This document shows, one piece after another, positions 23,095 to 35,213 of a stretch of DNA of 64,000 nt; the first letter of the stretch is position 1; each line of letters opens with the position of its first letter. Origin of the DNA: Branchiostoma floridae. Its lineage: Eukaryota; Chordata; Leptocardii; Amphioxiformes; Branchiostomatidae. Position numbers and translations under genes: made by a program. The notes beneath the pieces were generated by a model, which saw only the letters and a program-made list of their open reading frames with translations, did not search any database and was not told the DNA's origin. The stretch covers positions 7,720,353-7,784,352 of the forward strand of contig NC_049992.1 in the NCBI RefSeq assembly GCF_000003815.2, read 5' to 3'.

Positions 23095-23520
23095 GAAATT
23101 GCAACTCATCACCAAAGACTTTAAACGAAAATGTCCATCAAGATAACGAAATTGGAAGCCATATAGTATAGTACAACTGCAAAAGAAAGACTTAAGTCAT
23201 TTAGGGTTATGGCTGATCAGTGACATTTGAATTGCAGACCATCTTCAATGACTGCAAACTTCAAAATGTCGATCAGAAAGCACCTATGCAAGCCGCATAA
23301 TAGAAATACTACCACAAAGGGAAGGTTTTCGCCATATAGGTTGATAGCTTTCAGAAACATTCTAATCACATGTCATCATCAATGGTTTCAAACTGCAAAA
23401 TATCCATCAGATAACGCACTTGCAAGCCACATTGGGGAACTACTAAAGCAGAAGAAAGGTTTTCGCCATTTAGGTTGATGGCTATCATGATCCTTGAATT
23501 GCCAACCGCCATCGTAGTTA
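23095..23520 (+). repeat. Degenerate tandem repeat, ~120-bp period, 3-4 units
   Basis: Recurring elements are ACTGCAAACTTCAAAATGTC / AACTGCAAAATATCCATCAG, GATAACG-ACTTGCAAGCC, and AGAAAGGTTTTCGCCATTTA plus GGTTGATGGCT. Confidence 0.7.
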
Positions 23521-24828
23521 GCTTTAAAAGGCTTGATGTTGTATCAGATACTAAATCTAAATGGGACCCAAGTCATGTAGGAAAAGTACCAAGGGAATAT
23601 GACGCTTTCTAAGCAATCAAGTAGAAGACTGCCAGGTGGAAGGCATGAATTGCCACTTACCATCATTGTTACTGAAGATTCAAGAGTCTGTACATAGGAT
23701 ACAAACCTCCGTAAAATATTCATGGTGTTTGCGTTTGTAATTAAGGTACCGGTGTTGGATACCCTCTTTAACTCGAAGTTGTCCATCGTAGTCGATGAAG
23801 ACCCTTTTAAACTACCAACATATACCAAATATCAGATCTAATCCGATCATATTGATTTATCGGTGAGAGGACACAGACCCAAACAAAAGAAACTAAGGAG
23901 GCTATTGTCGCATTTGCTTAGAAGTTATGTAAATGAGGCACTAATTACAAATGTATATATGATAATAGCATACAATGGGAATTATTTGCCACAACCAGTA
24001 GGTACTTATATGATAATGTTTAATTGTATTTAGCTTCCAATGCAAGCCTTTCGTAGTGAGCGCAGTTATGATGCCGTAGATATTAGGGCTTAATCTAACT
24101 GATACAGGAGTGAGTAGTATGGGATAAGCTTTTTTTTTACAATCATTGGAGGCTTTTACAATCATTGGAGGAATTTCTAGGGTCTAAGCATTTTAAAATA
24201 TATGTTCCTATGTCTGCCATGCAGGAGTTGTTCCTTCACATTACTACTGGTGGTGAACGTATGACCTGCACTACGTATACCCAAAATCTGATCTTTACGT
24301 GTACGTTAAGTATACGTAAATCATACTTTTACGAAAGAAAAAAACGCTACCTTTACCCAATAACGCCCTTGCTTTACTCATGATTTATTACATTCTGAAA
24401 CAATGACATTATATAACGTTATATTTCATGCAGGATCCATGCAGTGTAGAGTGCCAACCATTATGCTTACCTCTAATTATAACAGTTGCTACAATCTCAT
24501 AATTACTGTCTGACGAAATGTGAATCTTCGACACTTTTAAGGTGAAGGTTTGTGTGCCATGTGAGTGCTTTTACCGTTCTTGCCTAATGTATTAACGCCC
24601 ATCTATAGCTATTTTTGTTGGGTTCTTATACTCAGTCCTCTAGGACTAGAGGTTACAATAGGGTCCATTTACGGTAATTACTGTTACCGAATGTAGTACA
24701 GATGCACACGTCAGGGGTCTGACGTATTGGCTCCATCGACAGTTACTGTCTGCAATGGCTAGTTTGACCTAACAGACAGATATTCATATCACGTCAATGA
24801 AGGTTAGACATCCAGGTAATAAGATACT

Positions 24829-25071
24829 CCAAAGAGCAGTTACTCAAGCAACTGGATATGATTTTAGAAACGATCAGACGTTTTAACTAGCATCCACTAG
24901 TTTTCGTCAGTGACACTGAAGATATCCTGTTGGAGAGGTCACAGCTAGAATAAAGAAAAGCCCTCTCCAACAAGATCTCTTCAGTGTCACTGACGAAAAT
25001 TAGTGGATGCTACTTGAAACGTCTGACCGTTTCCAAAATCATAGCCAGTTGCTTGAGTAACTGCTCTTTGG
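24829..25071. mobile_element. Fold-back element with 110-bp arms
   Basis: Left arm 24829-24938 starts CCAAAGAGCAGTTACTCAAG. Right arm 24962-25071 is its inverted complement at about 90% identity, with a 23-bp loop. GTCAGTGACACTGAAGA lies in both arms. Non-coding. A single arm of a relative is at 27291-27390. Confidence 0.9.
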
Positions 25072-25079
25072 CGTGCGAT

Positions 25080-26260
25080 ATTCATATTCTTTTCTCTCTT
25101 AATAAACATTGGAATGTGGGAAACACAGTGGAGGTGAACTCAGCGGATCAAGGAGCAGATTAATTGATGATATTAGAACCATCGCTGGAAATTGAAATTA
25201 ACTATGACAAAAACAAGTGCAATAACTGATAATAATTCTTCCTTTGTAATAGGTTGGGATAATATATGACCCGACGAATTTTATTTATGTTTCAAGAACC
25301 TTCAACTTTGATATATTACCCACAATGCAGCTCGCTGCGCATACGCAGCTCAATCCCTGAACCGGCTTATTGTCTACAACAATAATAAAACTGCCACTAA
25401 CAACTTTTTTTTATCTCAAAGTCATATAGCCAGTAAACCAAATGGTTGTCTAATAGATAAACATAACGAAGCTTCTTCCCGTAACAGATATTCTACAAAC
25501 AGAATTTACGGTCAAGGAAGTACTAGTGTGGGGTTTTTTTTCAGTTACCCACCTCCCCCTGGAATTTGGTAGCTGAAAAAATCGCAGCAACCACCGTAAT
25601 CTCTGCTTGAAACACCCTAACAGTGGGTTGTGATGATGTAAGGAATACGGTAACCCAGGTAGACCCCGAAGCGTAATTACTATTCAAGAGGCGAAACGTA
25701 CATGTAATGCTTTTTCGATAGCGGATAGATTTTCACAGGGCTACGTTAACGCTAGATTTTAGCCAACCTCACTTACAGTTAATGCTGCATAATGTGCTGG
25801 CTGCACAGGCTTCAGGCTCGCCCCTACTGATATTCAGAAGTGCCATGAAAATCCATCTCATAAGCAACTTAGCCCCCTGTAATGGCTTCATATACTCAGT
25901 TATTTTATTCTATATCATTAATCATTTGATTATCCTTATTGTATCGTCATCACTTTCTATGTTTTACCTGAATTACTCATTCATCGACTATTGGTAATTT
26001 AGACCACAATCAATTTTCAGCTAGTAAAGACGAGGGCGTAGTATGAGTCATATGGGATTTTCATCATTTGTCATATTATGACAATCCTTGTGGTGCAAAT
26101 CTTAAACATCCCAGTCAAAGGAAATACAATAGGCATATCAAATGAAGAGCATTATTTACAACCACTGCTTTATTTCACGGACGTTTCAGTGACCGCCTGT
26201 CATCTTCTTAAAGGCAATACTATAGGAGTCGCTGCTTAAAGATTCCGTCTCAAACGTCAA
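25080..26260. other. AT-rich intergenic stretch, nothing recognised
   Basis: No gene, RNA or terminal inverted repeat visible. Confidence 0.5.
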
Positions 26261-26261
26261 G

Positions 26262-26385
26262 TATTTACTTATATACAGGTATTTACTTATATCTATTCAT
26301 TTATTTATTAATCTTCAGACAGGTGGGTAGCCACTTCAACGTATTGGGGGTTGATTTTCAAGGGTGCCATAACAAAACAAAACGT
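26262..26385 (-). mobile_element. LINE 3' end fragment, minus strand
   Basis: On the minus strand: TTGAAAATCAACC, a GTGGCTACCCACCTG block, then a short tandem AATAAATAAATGAATAG tail. The same block in plus orientation, with its own tail, is at 51515-51605. Confidence 0.6.
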
Positions 26386-26963
26386 GTAACATTCAGAAGG
26401 AGTAGAAGACAACCAAAGGACAACAAACAATATACACAAATAAACCGAAGCGTCATTAACAAAAACAGTGGCCAGAAGTCAACCAAAAACGTCAACGGTG
26501 GTATATACAGTGATTACGTCGGTGGAAGTAAAACAAGGGTTGTTTAAAAAAATGTCTCTTCATTCAGTAACGGATCTCATTTTCCCTTTTCCACGTCTGG
26601 ACCCTAATCGTTTTCTGTCTGGGCGGCTAAAAGTAATCGATTAATGAACGCATGCAACCGAAAAGGCATTGACAGAAAGCCCGACTTATTCAATTTCGCT
26701 CCGGCGGTTAATTTAGTGCCGCGCTGACCGAGATCGGATCTAGTGGACAGCGTAGAAAAGAAAGTTTAGAGCGGAACATGTTGGCGCCAGTCTCGTCTAC
26801 ACTCGTTTCTAAAGCCATGAAAATGAAAAGGATTTTAAGGTTAATGCATGGTGATATTTGTGGCGGAAGCTACATAGATGTGTTGGGCATATCATTTAAG
26901 CTATACAAACTACCATAAACATAGCCAGGGATGTCTTAATGTGGCTTATAACAGGGGTTAGGG

Positions 26964-27190
26964 ATGCCCCTGTAGCTCAACTGGTAGCAGCCTTACAATG
27001 TATCTCCTGGTTCCAATTAGTTGGCACCGGAAAGACCTTGGTTCAAACCTGGAAAGAGTAGCTTGGTTGGGGCTGCGCTAATCTTTCGGAAGGGACGTTT
27101 GAATGGGGTCCTACGTTTTAAAAGGTGTCGTGAACATGTTAAATGGGGGAGGGTAGCAACATCTCCTGAAAAAATATACCTACTTACATG
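26964..27190 (+). mobile_element. tRNA-derived SINE, family A
   Basis: Box A TAGCTCAACTGG (26973-26984) and box B GGTTCAAACC (27040-27049) are spaced as in RNA polymerase III promoters, with an insertion in the tRNA-like part. The body contains CTAATCTTTCGGAAGGGACG. A second, internally deleted copy is at 58933-59058. Confidence 0.78.
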
Positions 27191-27290
27191 TCACAATTCC
27201 AAATGGGGGCCCGGTCAGGATGTTTATGAAAACGACGTATGGTTTATACGGTTTGGAAATGTGACGTAGGCCTTAAAGCTAAACAGCAGG

Positions 27291-27390
27291 CAGTTACTGA
27301 CGAAAGACACCGAATGGCTGTCTGAAACGTCTGGCCGTTTCCAAAATCACAACCAGTTGCTTGAATGAGTACCTGCTTTTTTTTGGGTAT
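27291..27390. mobile_element. Solo arm related to the 24829-25071 fold-back element
   Basis: CAGTTACTGACGAAAGACAC, GAAACGTCTGGCCGTTTCCA and CAACCAGTTGCTTGAATGAG match one arm of the fold-back element. Confidence 0.7.
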
Positions 27391-27476
27391 CTTATTATCT
27401 GGATGTCTAACCTTCATCCGACGTAGCCAGGAAACTTGCCGCCTTGTGTGCCGCCAGGCATTACAAGGATCCGAGC

Positions 27477-27497
27477 GAACGAACGAACGAACGATCG
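27477..27497 (+). repeat. (CGAA)n microsatellite
   Basis: Four to five CGAA units. Confidence 0.85.
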
Positions 27498-28629
27498 CCA
27501 ATGACCGGAAGTGGTTGAGTGCGCCAGGTGGTTGGCCGACCCAGGGATATTTACAACAGAATCTCCAGTGGTACATCCATCTCTGTACACACTACCATGT
27601 TAACGGATATGGGACATTGCCAGCAACCGATTTTACTGTAAAAGTCTTGTACTAGGCTCCAGGATATGCCGGATTATTGTTTTTATTGACAAGTCTAATG
27701 ATGTTCCGTTGTGAGTGATCTGCGCTGTTGAAACGAAACACGAATCGTGGTACCAAAGCTCAATAACTATACTGTTGGACGCAGAGTACTGGTCATTTTA
27801 TACTTTTGGAAAGACACTGAGAATTCCAAAACGCTATTTAGTGTAAAACCTTATATCTACCATTGCTCTTACACACACAGTTAAGGTTATCAAGCCAATC
27901 ACATAAATGTTCTGTGATATCTTAACATTAACTATAATCAATTCCATAGTTATTGTTATAGAGATATGGAGTTTTAAAGTTAAATGGAACTTAACACTGT
28001 CTCACAGAATTTATAGTAAGGCCAACCAACCTCTTGGCACACCTTAACTGATACGAGATTGCGAATAAAAAAAGTTTGGCCCAAACAATATAATTTGTCC
28101 ATTTATACAGTTGCAACATTGACCACATAATACTTCAGGAGAAGTTTCAAAATTTATAGATGGACAGTGACTGTTGTTACGTGTTCTTCACAAAATATTC
28201 CCATTCCCTAGCTACATAAACTACAGGTATAATCGACTCTATTGCCCCCCTTTTATTACATTGGCTATGACCAGATGACCATCTAGTAGTACCCTATTTC
28301 ATGGCATTACGACCGTCCACTTATCGGTATATACGTCCGATGCAGTCCTGGTCTTTCGGATATTTAATGCTTTTCAAATTGATCTTTCTTTTTCTACAAG
28401 TACATTACTTGCATTATTTATTCTTAGCCTGTGACGGTCCAGTCACTGAAATGGCTGTACTTACGTGATGGCCTTTGTGGAATGTTCGGTTACGTTGCTA
28501 AGGGCAACGTGTGTTGTATTTTGGTTTAGGTAGCTATACGTGATTGAGTCGTAGCGCGTTTACCAATAGGGTAAACAAGTTTGGAAGATGTCCAGATGGC
28601 GGATTCTTTGTCACAGTGTCTTTATCTTT

Positions 28630-28765
28630 TTTACCTTGGTCAAGAAGTTTGTCTGTATGCGTGTCTGTGCATGTATGTGACCAGCATAACTCGACATGCA
28701 TTGGTTGGATCCTGATGATATTTAGCAGGTGGGTAGCGGTAGGGAAAACCAAGGTGGATGATGTT
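28630..28765 (+). repeat. Dispersed repeat (GTCTGT...CATAACTCGA...GATGATATTTAGC)
   Basis: Has GTCTGTATGCGTGTCTGTGC, then GCATAACTCGACATGCATTG, then GGATCCTGATGATATTTAGC. The inverse of the same order (ATATCATCGTAATCCATCCA, GTTCTTTAGCTATG, then AACACAAGCAAACAGACACA) is at 34430-34610, so both appear to be copies of one repeat type. Confidence 0.5.
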
Positions 28766-29139
28766 TAGCGGTAGTCGGGAGCAGTCTGACCAGTTTTAGA
28801 CTTAGAGGGAAATTTGACTCTCAAACCACCCATTGACAACTACTGACTACAACCACCAACCAACCACCTACCAACCCATTCCAGTCGACCTTCCGTCTAT
28901 ATACAACAATATTTTTTCTCAAAATATCAGCCGAACACCAACCAGCAACCAAACAGCGTAGCTCCTAAACCACTCCCAATCATGCTTTGGGGGAAGATCG
29001 GTCAGCCATGTTTGGATATGTGTAACCGGGGCTTTAGCTTGTACTTGTGTTAACGATTAGATGACAACTCTTTGGATTTTCCATATGAAATTATGCTGAC
29101 AAGAAATCATATTTTCATTGCTGCATCGTTCATTTAACT

Positions 29140-29212
29140 GCCTCGTTGGCGCAGTAGGCAGCGCGTGAGTCTCATAATCTCAAGGTCGTGAGTTCGATCC
29201 TCACACGGGGCA
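29140..29212 (+). tRNA. tRNA-Met (CAT), elongator type
   Basis: A complete 73-nt cloverleaf: acceptor GCCTCGT paired with ACGGGGC, then discriminator A at 29212. D arm is TGGCGCAGTAGGCAGCG. The anticodon loop CTCATAA puts CAT at 29173-29175. T arm is GTGAG TTCGATC CTCAC. It closely follows the animal elongator tRNA-Met(CAT). The anticodon stem has a G-C pair where vertebrates have C-G, a compensated change that argues for a working gene. No intron. T-runs (TTTT, then TTTTT) downstream at about 29217-29228 would end polymerase III transcription. Confidence 0.96.
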
Positions 29213-29639
29213 TTTGTTTTGTCTTTTTAATTTCTTTTGTATCTGTATCTATATAGCCGGTATAACCGTCCTTTGGCGTAACACACCAGCTTCGCAGGCA
29301 CGCGGCGCGGCAGCAGCTGGTTATATTACACCAAACGACTCATTACACCTAACTTTTGCACATCTATCTGCAAGCGTTCTTTAAAACTATCCAGAGAAGA
29401 TGCCCCTACTTTGCTTGGTAGGTGTGCTTTGAGGGGTAATACGCTTTGTGGGGTATTACGCATGGCAAAAGCGGTGAGACCAAAAAGATGTAGTGGAAAG
29501 CATAGGCCGCGAGGGAAATCACCTACATTGGCTTGGAAATGTTGACTTTCAATTTGATTTTGACTTTTCTGGTCGTTGCAAAGACAGTCGTGACATTCAT
29601 TGCTTTGACATTATTTCATTTCCGTCCTCCTAAATCAAT

Positions 29640-30560
29640 TTTGGCCAGACTGAATGGACTGCTGATTCCACACCAGCCTCCTCGAAACGCAACTCTTTCA
29701 AACCTTAAGTTCCCCAAGGTGACCCTGAGATGTAACGGTACTGTCTGGTGTCTCTTCGTATTGACATTCTTGCTCTTAAGAGCCGTTCTGTCTGCAGTTG
29801 TTCAATAGGGCTGCAAGAAATAGATAAATTTCCTTTTGGGCTTGTGAATTGAAGAGCATAATCGGCTTGTCTTCGGGGATGTAGAACATAATCAGCTTTG
29901 TTCCCAAGAGCTCCAAGTCTAGGTTACAGCAATTTTTTAAAAATAATATCGACATTGTTGTTCTTCAGCGCATCTTACAGTAATACGTCGCGAAGTAGAT
30001 AAATTTCTTTCTGGCTTTGTGGAGTCTTGGGACATAAGAGAGTTCAAACCGCTTTGTACGTATTAGCACAAAGCTAAACGTTACTGTCTTTTGTGTCTTG
30101 GATATCGACATTCTAGTTCTTCCCTGCGTCTTTTGATAAAAAGCTCATTGGACTGAGAGTACATTGAGCTTAGTTCCCATCATCTCAAAACCAACGTTAC
30201 CAGTCTTTTGTAATTCTTTTTAAATATCGACATTCTTGTTTTCAATGCATTTATAGCTGAGTTCAAAGCCAACGCTACCACTTTTCATGTCTTCATATCC
30301 AAATCATAGTTCTTGTCTATGTCACATATTGTACAAATTCTACAACAGGTATTCACGAAATAGGTCAACTTCTGCTAACACTTAGAAATATACGGTAAAA
30401 AAAGAAAGATTCCTTCTGGGTTCGCGGTGTCTTGAGCTTTCTTCACTCAAAACCAATGTGACCGTCTGTCTTATCGACCGTTCAGCGCCTATCGTCACAT
30501 ACCACCCACATTCTACAGCGGGGCTTCACGAAACAGATGAATTTCTGCCGAGACTTCGAG
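29640..30560 (+). repeat. Degenerate tandem repeat
   Basis: Recurring order of AACGTTACTGTCTTTTGTGT-like, ATATCGACATTCTTGTTCTT and GAAATAGATAAATTTC-like segments, spaced roughly 110-200 bp apart. Open frames inside are short and change between units, so no gene is called. Confidence 0.6.
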
Positions 30561-30837
30561 ATAGTACAAAGAAAGATTCCCTATGGGTATGTAGCATCTA
30601 GGGAGATTTATTGAAAACACGGCCCTCTCATTTCGATGAGGTTCAAAGCCAAGTCTGCCCTGCGGGTCTGGAAAAGCTGACGTTACGGATGACTTCCTCG
30701 CGCATGTACATCGATTCTGGCGCGTTTCCCGGAGAAGTGCAGGAAAATGTTCCTCACCTCGATGGGTGGGGAGAGATTTGAAGCAAGGACTGTGTGCGCG
30801 CGGCAAATGTAAACTTCCATGCTATCAGCAATGGTGA

Positions 30838-30850
30838 TCCGTGTGTGTGC

Positions 30851-30893
<43 letters not shown>

Positions 30894-30905
30894 CGCGTGT
30901 ATATG
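30838..30905 (+). repeat. (GT)n/(GC)n microsatellite
   Basis: An almost uninterrupted run of GT followed by GCGCGCGC and GTATATGTG. Confidence 0.95.
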
Positions 30906-31254
30906 TGTATTTGTGAGTATGTGATCATGTGTACGTTTTCTTTGTGAACGTGTGTGATCCGGGCGATAATGCAACGGTTCTTTATACTTTTACACGAGTT
31001 GTAGGTCACCACCAGAAATTCAAGATTGCTGTTGAATCATGCTGACTTATATGTTCCGTACATCATGTCGTTTTCCAAAAAAACTTTAGAAAACCACATT
31101 AACCGAAAACTTGCGTTTCCTTGGGAATTTGGAAATCGGTCTTCAACCAATGGTGTGTGAAATGGGGAAATGGATACTGTTCTATTTTGGTATATAAACA
31201 GTAAAGTGCTTAGTCGTATATTTCATGCCAATTCTACGTGCTGGGTTAAGTATT

Positions 31255-31403
31255 NNNNNNNNNNNNNNNNNNNNNNNNNNNNNNNNNNNNNNNNNNNNNN
31301 NNNNNNNNNNNNNNNNNNNNNNNNNNNNNNNNNNNNNNNNNNNNNNNNNNNNNNNNNNNNNNNNNNNNNNNNNNNNNNNNNNNNNNNNNNNNNNNNNNNN
31401 NNN
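31255..31403. other. Assembly gap (149 N)
   Basis: All bases are N. It is unknown sequence, not a biological feature. Confidence 1.
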
Positions 31404-31768
31404 GTAGAATGATAAGCAAAGCCATTAAAAGGAATCTCCAGGAATGAAACATATTGCCTACCTTAGATCAGACTGATGTTGCAAGAATACAAGCTGCAAA
31501 AGACACGGAGGACGTTAAAAATATTGCCGGAAAGTTTTATATAGTGATTGACAATTTTCCAAGCAATAAAACATAAAATGGTCAGAGTTTGTCTGACTAT
31601 CTTACATAAAAAGGATATTATATTGGATCTAGGGTTTGACGTCGGTCAAACGCACAACGAGGGGTTCGGTTTAAGATGCCAATCTAACTAGCAATCTTCC
31701 AAGCAAGGTGGGTCTATTACGTTTGGAAATGATGAATGTCGAAGCAAAAGCAAACTTCACGAAGAGTT

Positions 31769-32096
31769 AAGCTAAGGGCACAACCCGCCGTGCTGTCTAC
31801 GCGCCAAAACGTGGGCAATCTTTTGGGGTCCTTAAGTGGTAAGTACCGCCTCCGTACGAACTTGTAGGGAATCCGACGAATTTTAAATTTGGAGGACGCA
31901 GGCACGCCGTAGAACTTTACGTGGAGGCAAAACTTTGTGTGCCATTGGGCTGCGGATTCGCCCCCCGTACGTGCCAGTACGGGTGACGCGCCTGCCCTGT
32001 ACCGAGCCTGAACGTTTTCAGAAATACATGGAGGACGTGGCCTCCAAAAAAAACGTGCGGACAAATTGCACGTAAGGCGGGTTGTGCCCTTAGCTT
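31769..32096. mobile_element. 328-bp MITE with 21-bp perfect terminal inverted repeat
   Basis: Begins AAGCTAAGGGCACAACCCGC and ends with the exact complement. The interior is GC-rich (e.g. CCCCCCGTACGTGCCAGTAC). A 147-codon minus-strand open frame across it has no recognisable domain and is best read as chance in GC-rich DNA. Target duplications not resolved. Confidence 0.85.
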
Positions 32097-32639
32097 TAGG
32101 GACGCCCTCTCGGATGAGATATATATTGACATAGCTAGCCGCCGATTTAAGGAGAGTCACACTTATAAGATTTTAAGAACCCACCACACTTTTAATATAC
32201 AAAATGGGAAGAGTTCGTGTGAGTGCATCAAATCTTATTAATCTCTGCAAGTTGTACACTTGCTCCGACAGCTAATATCCTGATATATAGACAAAGGATT
32301 AGGTAGTGTTAAGTGCTAACAGCATCTCAGACAAGATCGTTTCTCATCCTAATTGGATACTGGTATATGCTTCTATGACTTGGTGATTTTGGCAATGGGC
32401 CAACTCGTAACCGATCTTGCAATGCTTTAGATCGGAATATTTTCACTTTTCAAGATACCTATGACAAGTCAAGAAAAACTGATACCCAGAAAATTGGGGA
32501 AAGAATCGGAATGTTCTCGGTGATAGTACTTTCTTGGACTACTCGTTTTTCATCTTAGATATTGAGCATTCATAGTCGTGTGTACATATTGGCGACGGGC
32601 CCAGAAGTAGGGATTTACCATGAAATGAAAAGACAAGAA

Positions 32640-32864
32640 ATCGATCGTCGATGATTTGTTTTTGTCGCTAACAGCGCGGGCAAAATTATAATAGTCGTCG
32701 GCCGTTGTACGATTTCAATGCCTTAGAATGTTTAAAACGGTTAAATTTTGCAGAAAACATGCACGACTGTAGCAAAATTATGATGATGTCAGTCAGAGAT
32801 CGCACGATGACCGTGTGGCCGCCGTACGACGATCACAGAACTAATGTGAGTGGGCCTTTATTGG
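32640..32864. mobile_element. Diverged CGTACGA-type element adjoining copy 2
   Basis: Has GTCGGCCGTTGTACGATTTC at the left and AGATCGCACGATGACCGTGT plus GCCGTACGACGATCAC at the right, in inverted order. This looks like a second, decayed member of the 19733 family next to the better preserved one. Confidence 0.55.
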
Positions 32865-33062
32865 CGCGGTCACAAAGGTCGTGCGATCGTCGTACGATTT
32901 TGGATCCATAGGATTAGGCCATGACAGAACCAACCACCGACATGAATCCAAAGCACCATTTGTGTACCAAGACAGCTGAACTTTCATAGTACGTACATAT
33001 TTCTCCTCCAAAATGCGCAAAGCTAGCGATCGTACGACGATCGCACGACCTATGTGGGTACG
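32865..33062. mobile_element. CGTACGA-type MITE, copy 2
   Basis: Ends CGGTCACAAAGGTCGTGCGA and TCGCACGACCTATGTGGGTA. Inner GATCGTCGTACGATTTT pairs with ATCGTACGACGATC. The interior (AACCAACCACCGACATGAAT) matches copy 1. Confidence 0.85.
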
Positions 33063-33114
33063 TCAGTAATATCCCTTTCACATTTGGCGAAAATCGATCG
33101 GACGACGATTCTGC

Positions 33115-33300
33115 GGAAATCGTCCGAGCCTCGCTTATAATAATAACTTTATTGCACAACAATTGTACAAGGTACAAAGTATGGCTTATATGTGACAGGG
33201 ACAGTTTTCAGGTGAAAAATACGCGCAACCCTCTGTCGATCTCAAACATGGCCGACCTTCCATCGATACGCCCGAAGATCGTGGATAATTAGTCTGTGTA
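33115..33300 (-). mobile_element. LINE 3' end fragment (copy 1)
   Basis: On the minus strand, CTTTGTACCTTGTACAATTG, then TTGTGCAATAAAGTTATTAT and a TTAT-type tail, as in CR1-like 3' ends. The flanking ~120 bp (TGTGACAGGGACAGTTTTCA, CCATCGATACGC) recur at 41495-41695. Confidence 0.7.
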
Positions 33301-34280
33301 ACACAAACTCCGCTGTCCAGGGCTCTAACTGGCCCCTCCCCGCGGATAGTGGGCCGGCGGATGTTTGGCGGGCTGCTATAAGCGAGATTTAATCAGGCTA
33401 GTGGATAATGTGACAGGGGTATAACTACACATCCATATCGTGGGAATAAACGATCTAAAGGTATTACATGGTGGTATTGTATAGGACAGGCTATAACCTC
33501 ATCTTATCGCAGATTGGGTCTTGCTTTCTTGGCGGTTGGCCCAAATGTTCAGTAACTGTAACAATAACAGAGTATGGCAGGATTTGTCTAAGGTTTGAAA
33601 GCACCATCATTACTCTTGGGTTATTGTGTAGACGTCGATGCCATTTGTTACAACAGCCGATGCAGGGTATTAAGCTGGTAAATCATGTATTATCTGTACT
33701 ATATATATTTTCCTTCGAGGCAGATTACATTTTACAGGAAACTATCACTCATGATATTAGAAGTAATGCAACATAAGCCCGTTTTATCATTGTAGATAAT
33801 TGTTATGAATTAACTCTCAATAACTTCCGTTAGGGTCTAACTAGCAATATATACACTGCACTGGTACACGAAAATATACATGTCAGACCTGCGAGTTCTT
33901 CTCTTAAGAATATAACTAAGGACCATACAAACTGTATCTATTCTATCCTCAACTTCCGCTTATCTAAGCTAAAATGCATTATTGTGCAATATCGTATGCA
34001 ATAAATTAACAATTATAAAAATCTTTATTTACAAAAGTTGTCATTTCAGAAACGCACTTACTTCATAATGCATAGAAAGCACGATGCCAAAGTATGTCTT
34101 GTTTAATTTATCAACAATGAACATTTTCCAGTGATAAATAAGGTTGATAAATTACTAATTCTATCAACTCTGTCAATTTTACTTCCTGTCCGTCTGGCAA
34201 CCCTATCTAACCTTCATCACTTCTTGTCACTCCGCTGTGAATGTGAGTAGCATACGAGAAAAAAACACAATATGAAATCA
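33300..34280. other. Intergenic stretch, nothing recognised
   Basis: AT-rich; no supported gene or repeat. Confidence 0.5.
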
Positions 34281-34429
34281 CTAGCAACCAGGTAGACAGA
34301 CATGCAGACAAACAAACAACAAAGTAACAAGCAAGTAGACATTGTCAAACACAACCAAAGAAACATCTACACCAAAAAAGGACCCATCGTTTCACCGAGG
34401 TAACAAAACCATAGCATATCTAGGTCAAA

Positions 34430-34612
34430 AGGTACAGAAAAGGGAATTTCTGCTGTACCAAGTTCGCATACCAGGGGGCCCGAAATTGATCCCGACTTTC
34501 GTCTTCCCAACAAATACCAACATACCAAATATCATCGTAATCCATCCAGAGGTTCTTTAGCTATGATGACTACAAAAATCCGGAAACACAAGCAAACAGA
34601 CACACCAAAAAC
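34430..34612 (-). repeat. Dispersed repeat, minus-strand copy of the 28630 type
   Basis: Contains ACCAAATATCATCGTAATCC, a GGTTCTTTAGCTATG block and a CAAACAGACACACC end. The layout matches 28630-28765 inverted. Confidence 0.5.
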
Positions 34613-35056
34613 TATATCTCCATTTTTTAAGGGAATAATCAGTGGCTCTGTGCAGTTGCGTCTACACAGTATACTCTACTGTAGTGCAGTCCAAGTAAAC
34701 CATCACCATTGCAATCCAATATGCAGGATTCATAGTCATTCATGAACCACCGACTACATTTGTACGCCGAGGAGTACTTGAACTTGAAGAGACAAACTGG
34801 TACGGATAATTGCAAACCGATTCCTTCAATCTCCTGGTCTGGCTATAGCCACGTTAGCTGTCCATCTTTGGCAAGGCTATCAGCAAATGTGAAGCTGTTG
34901 ACCTCAGACTGGGAACGAAGCTTGACGCTTTTTCGATAGCCAGTAACGTTAGTTTACCTTTATCCGCGGGGTAACATATATCCGTTGTTATAAAAAAGGG
35001 TATTTACGGATATCAATTCGACGAACGATGCAATGTTTCGAAAACAACTGCAATAT

Positions 35057-35125
35057 AGTTTGAAAAAATGTTGTAATTTCAAGCCACAGTTCGTTGGCTT
35101 GAAATTACAATATTTTTTTTCAAAA
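35057..35125. repeat. Long hairpin
   Basis: TTGAAAAAATGTTGTAATTT with CAAGCCA is matched by TGGCTTGAAATTACAATATT plus TTTTTCAA. About 28 paired bases surround a short loop. It could be a fold-back remnant or a structured transcript. Confidence 0.75.
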
Positions 35126-35213
35126 TATATTGATACTATTTATAAACACCCTGTTTTAGCGTACTTTTTGTTGTGGACCGCCATCGAAGAGGCATAGTAG
35201 TCCTCTAGGTAAT

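Noticed and set aside
26964-27050. tRNA gene at the SINE head
   Set aside because: Boxes A and B are present but the cloverleaf cannot be closed; it belongs to a SINE with a second copy at 58933.
31170-31452. Frames running through X residues
   Set aside because: They are produced by the 149-base N gap.
31717-32160. 147-codon minus-strand ORF
   Set aside because: It spans a 328-bp MITE with perfect inverted ends; GC-rich chance frame.
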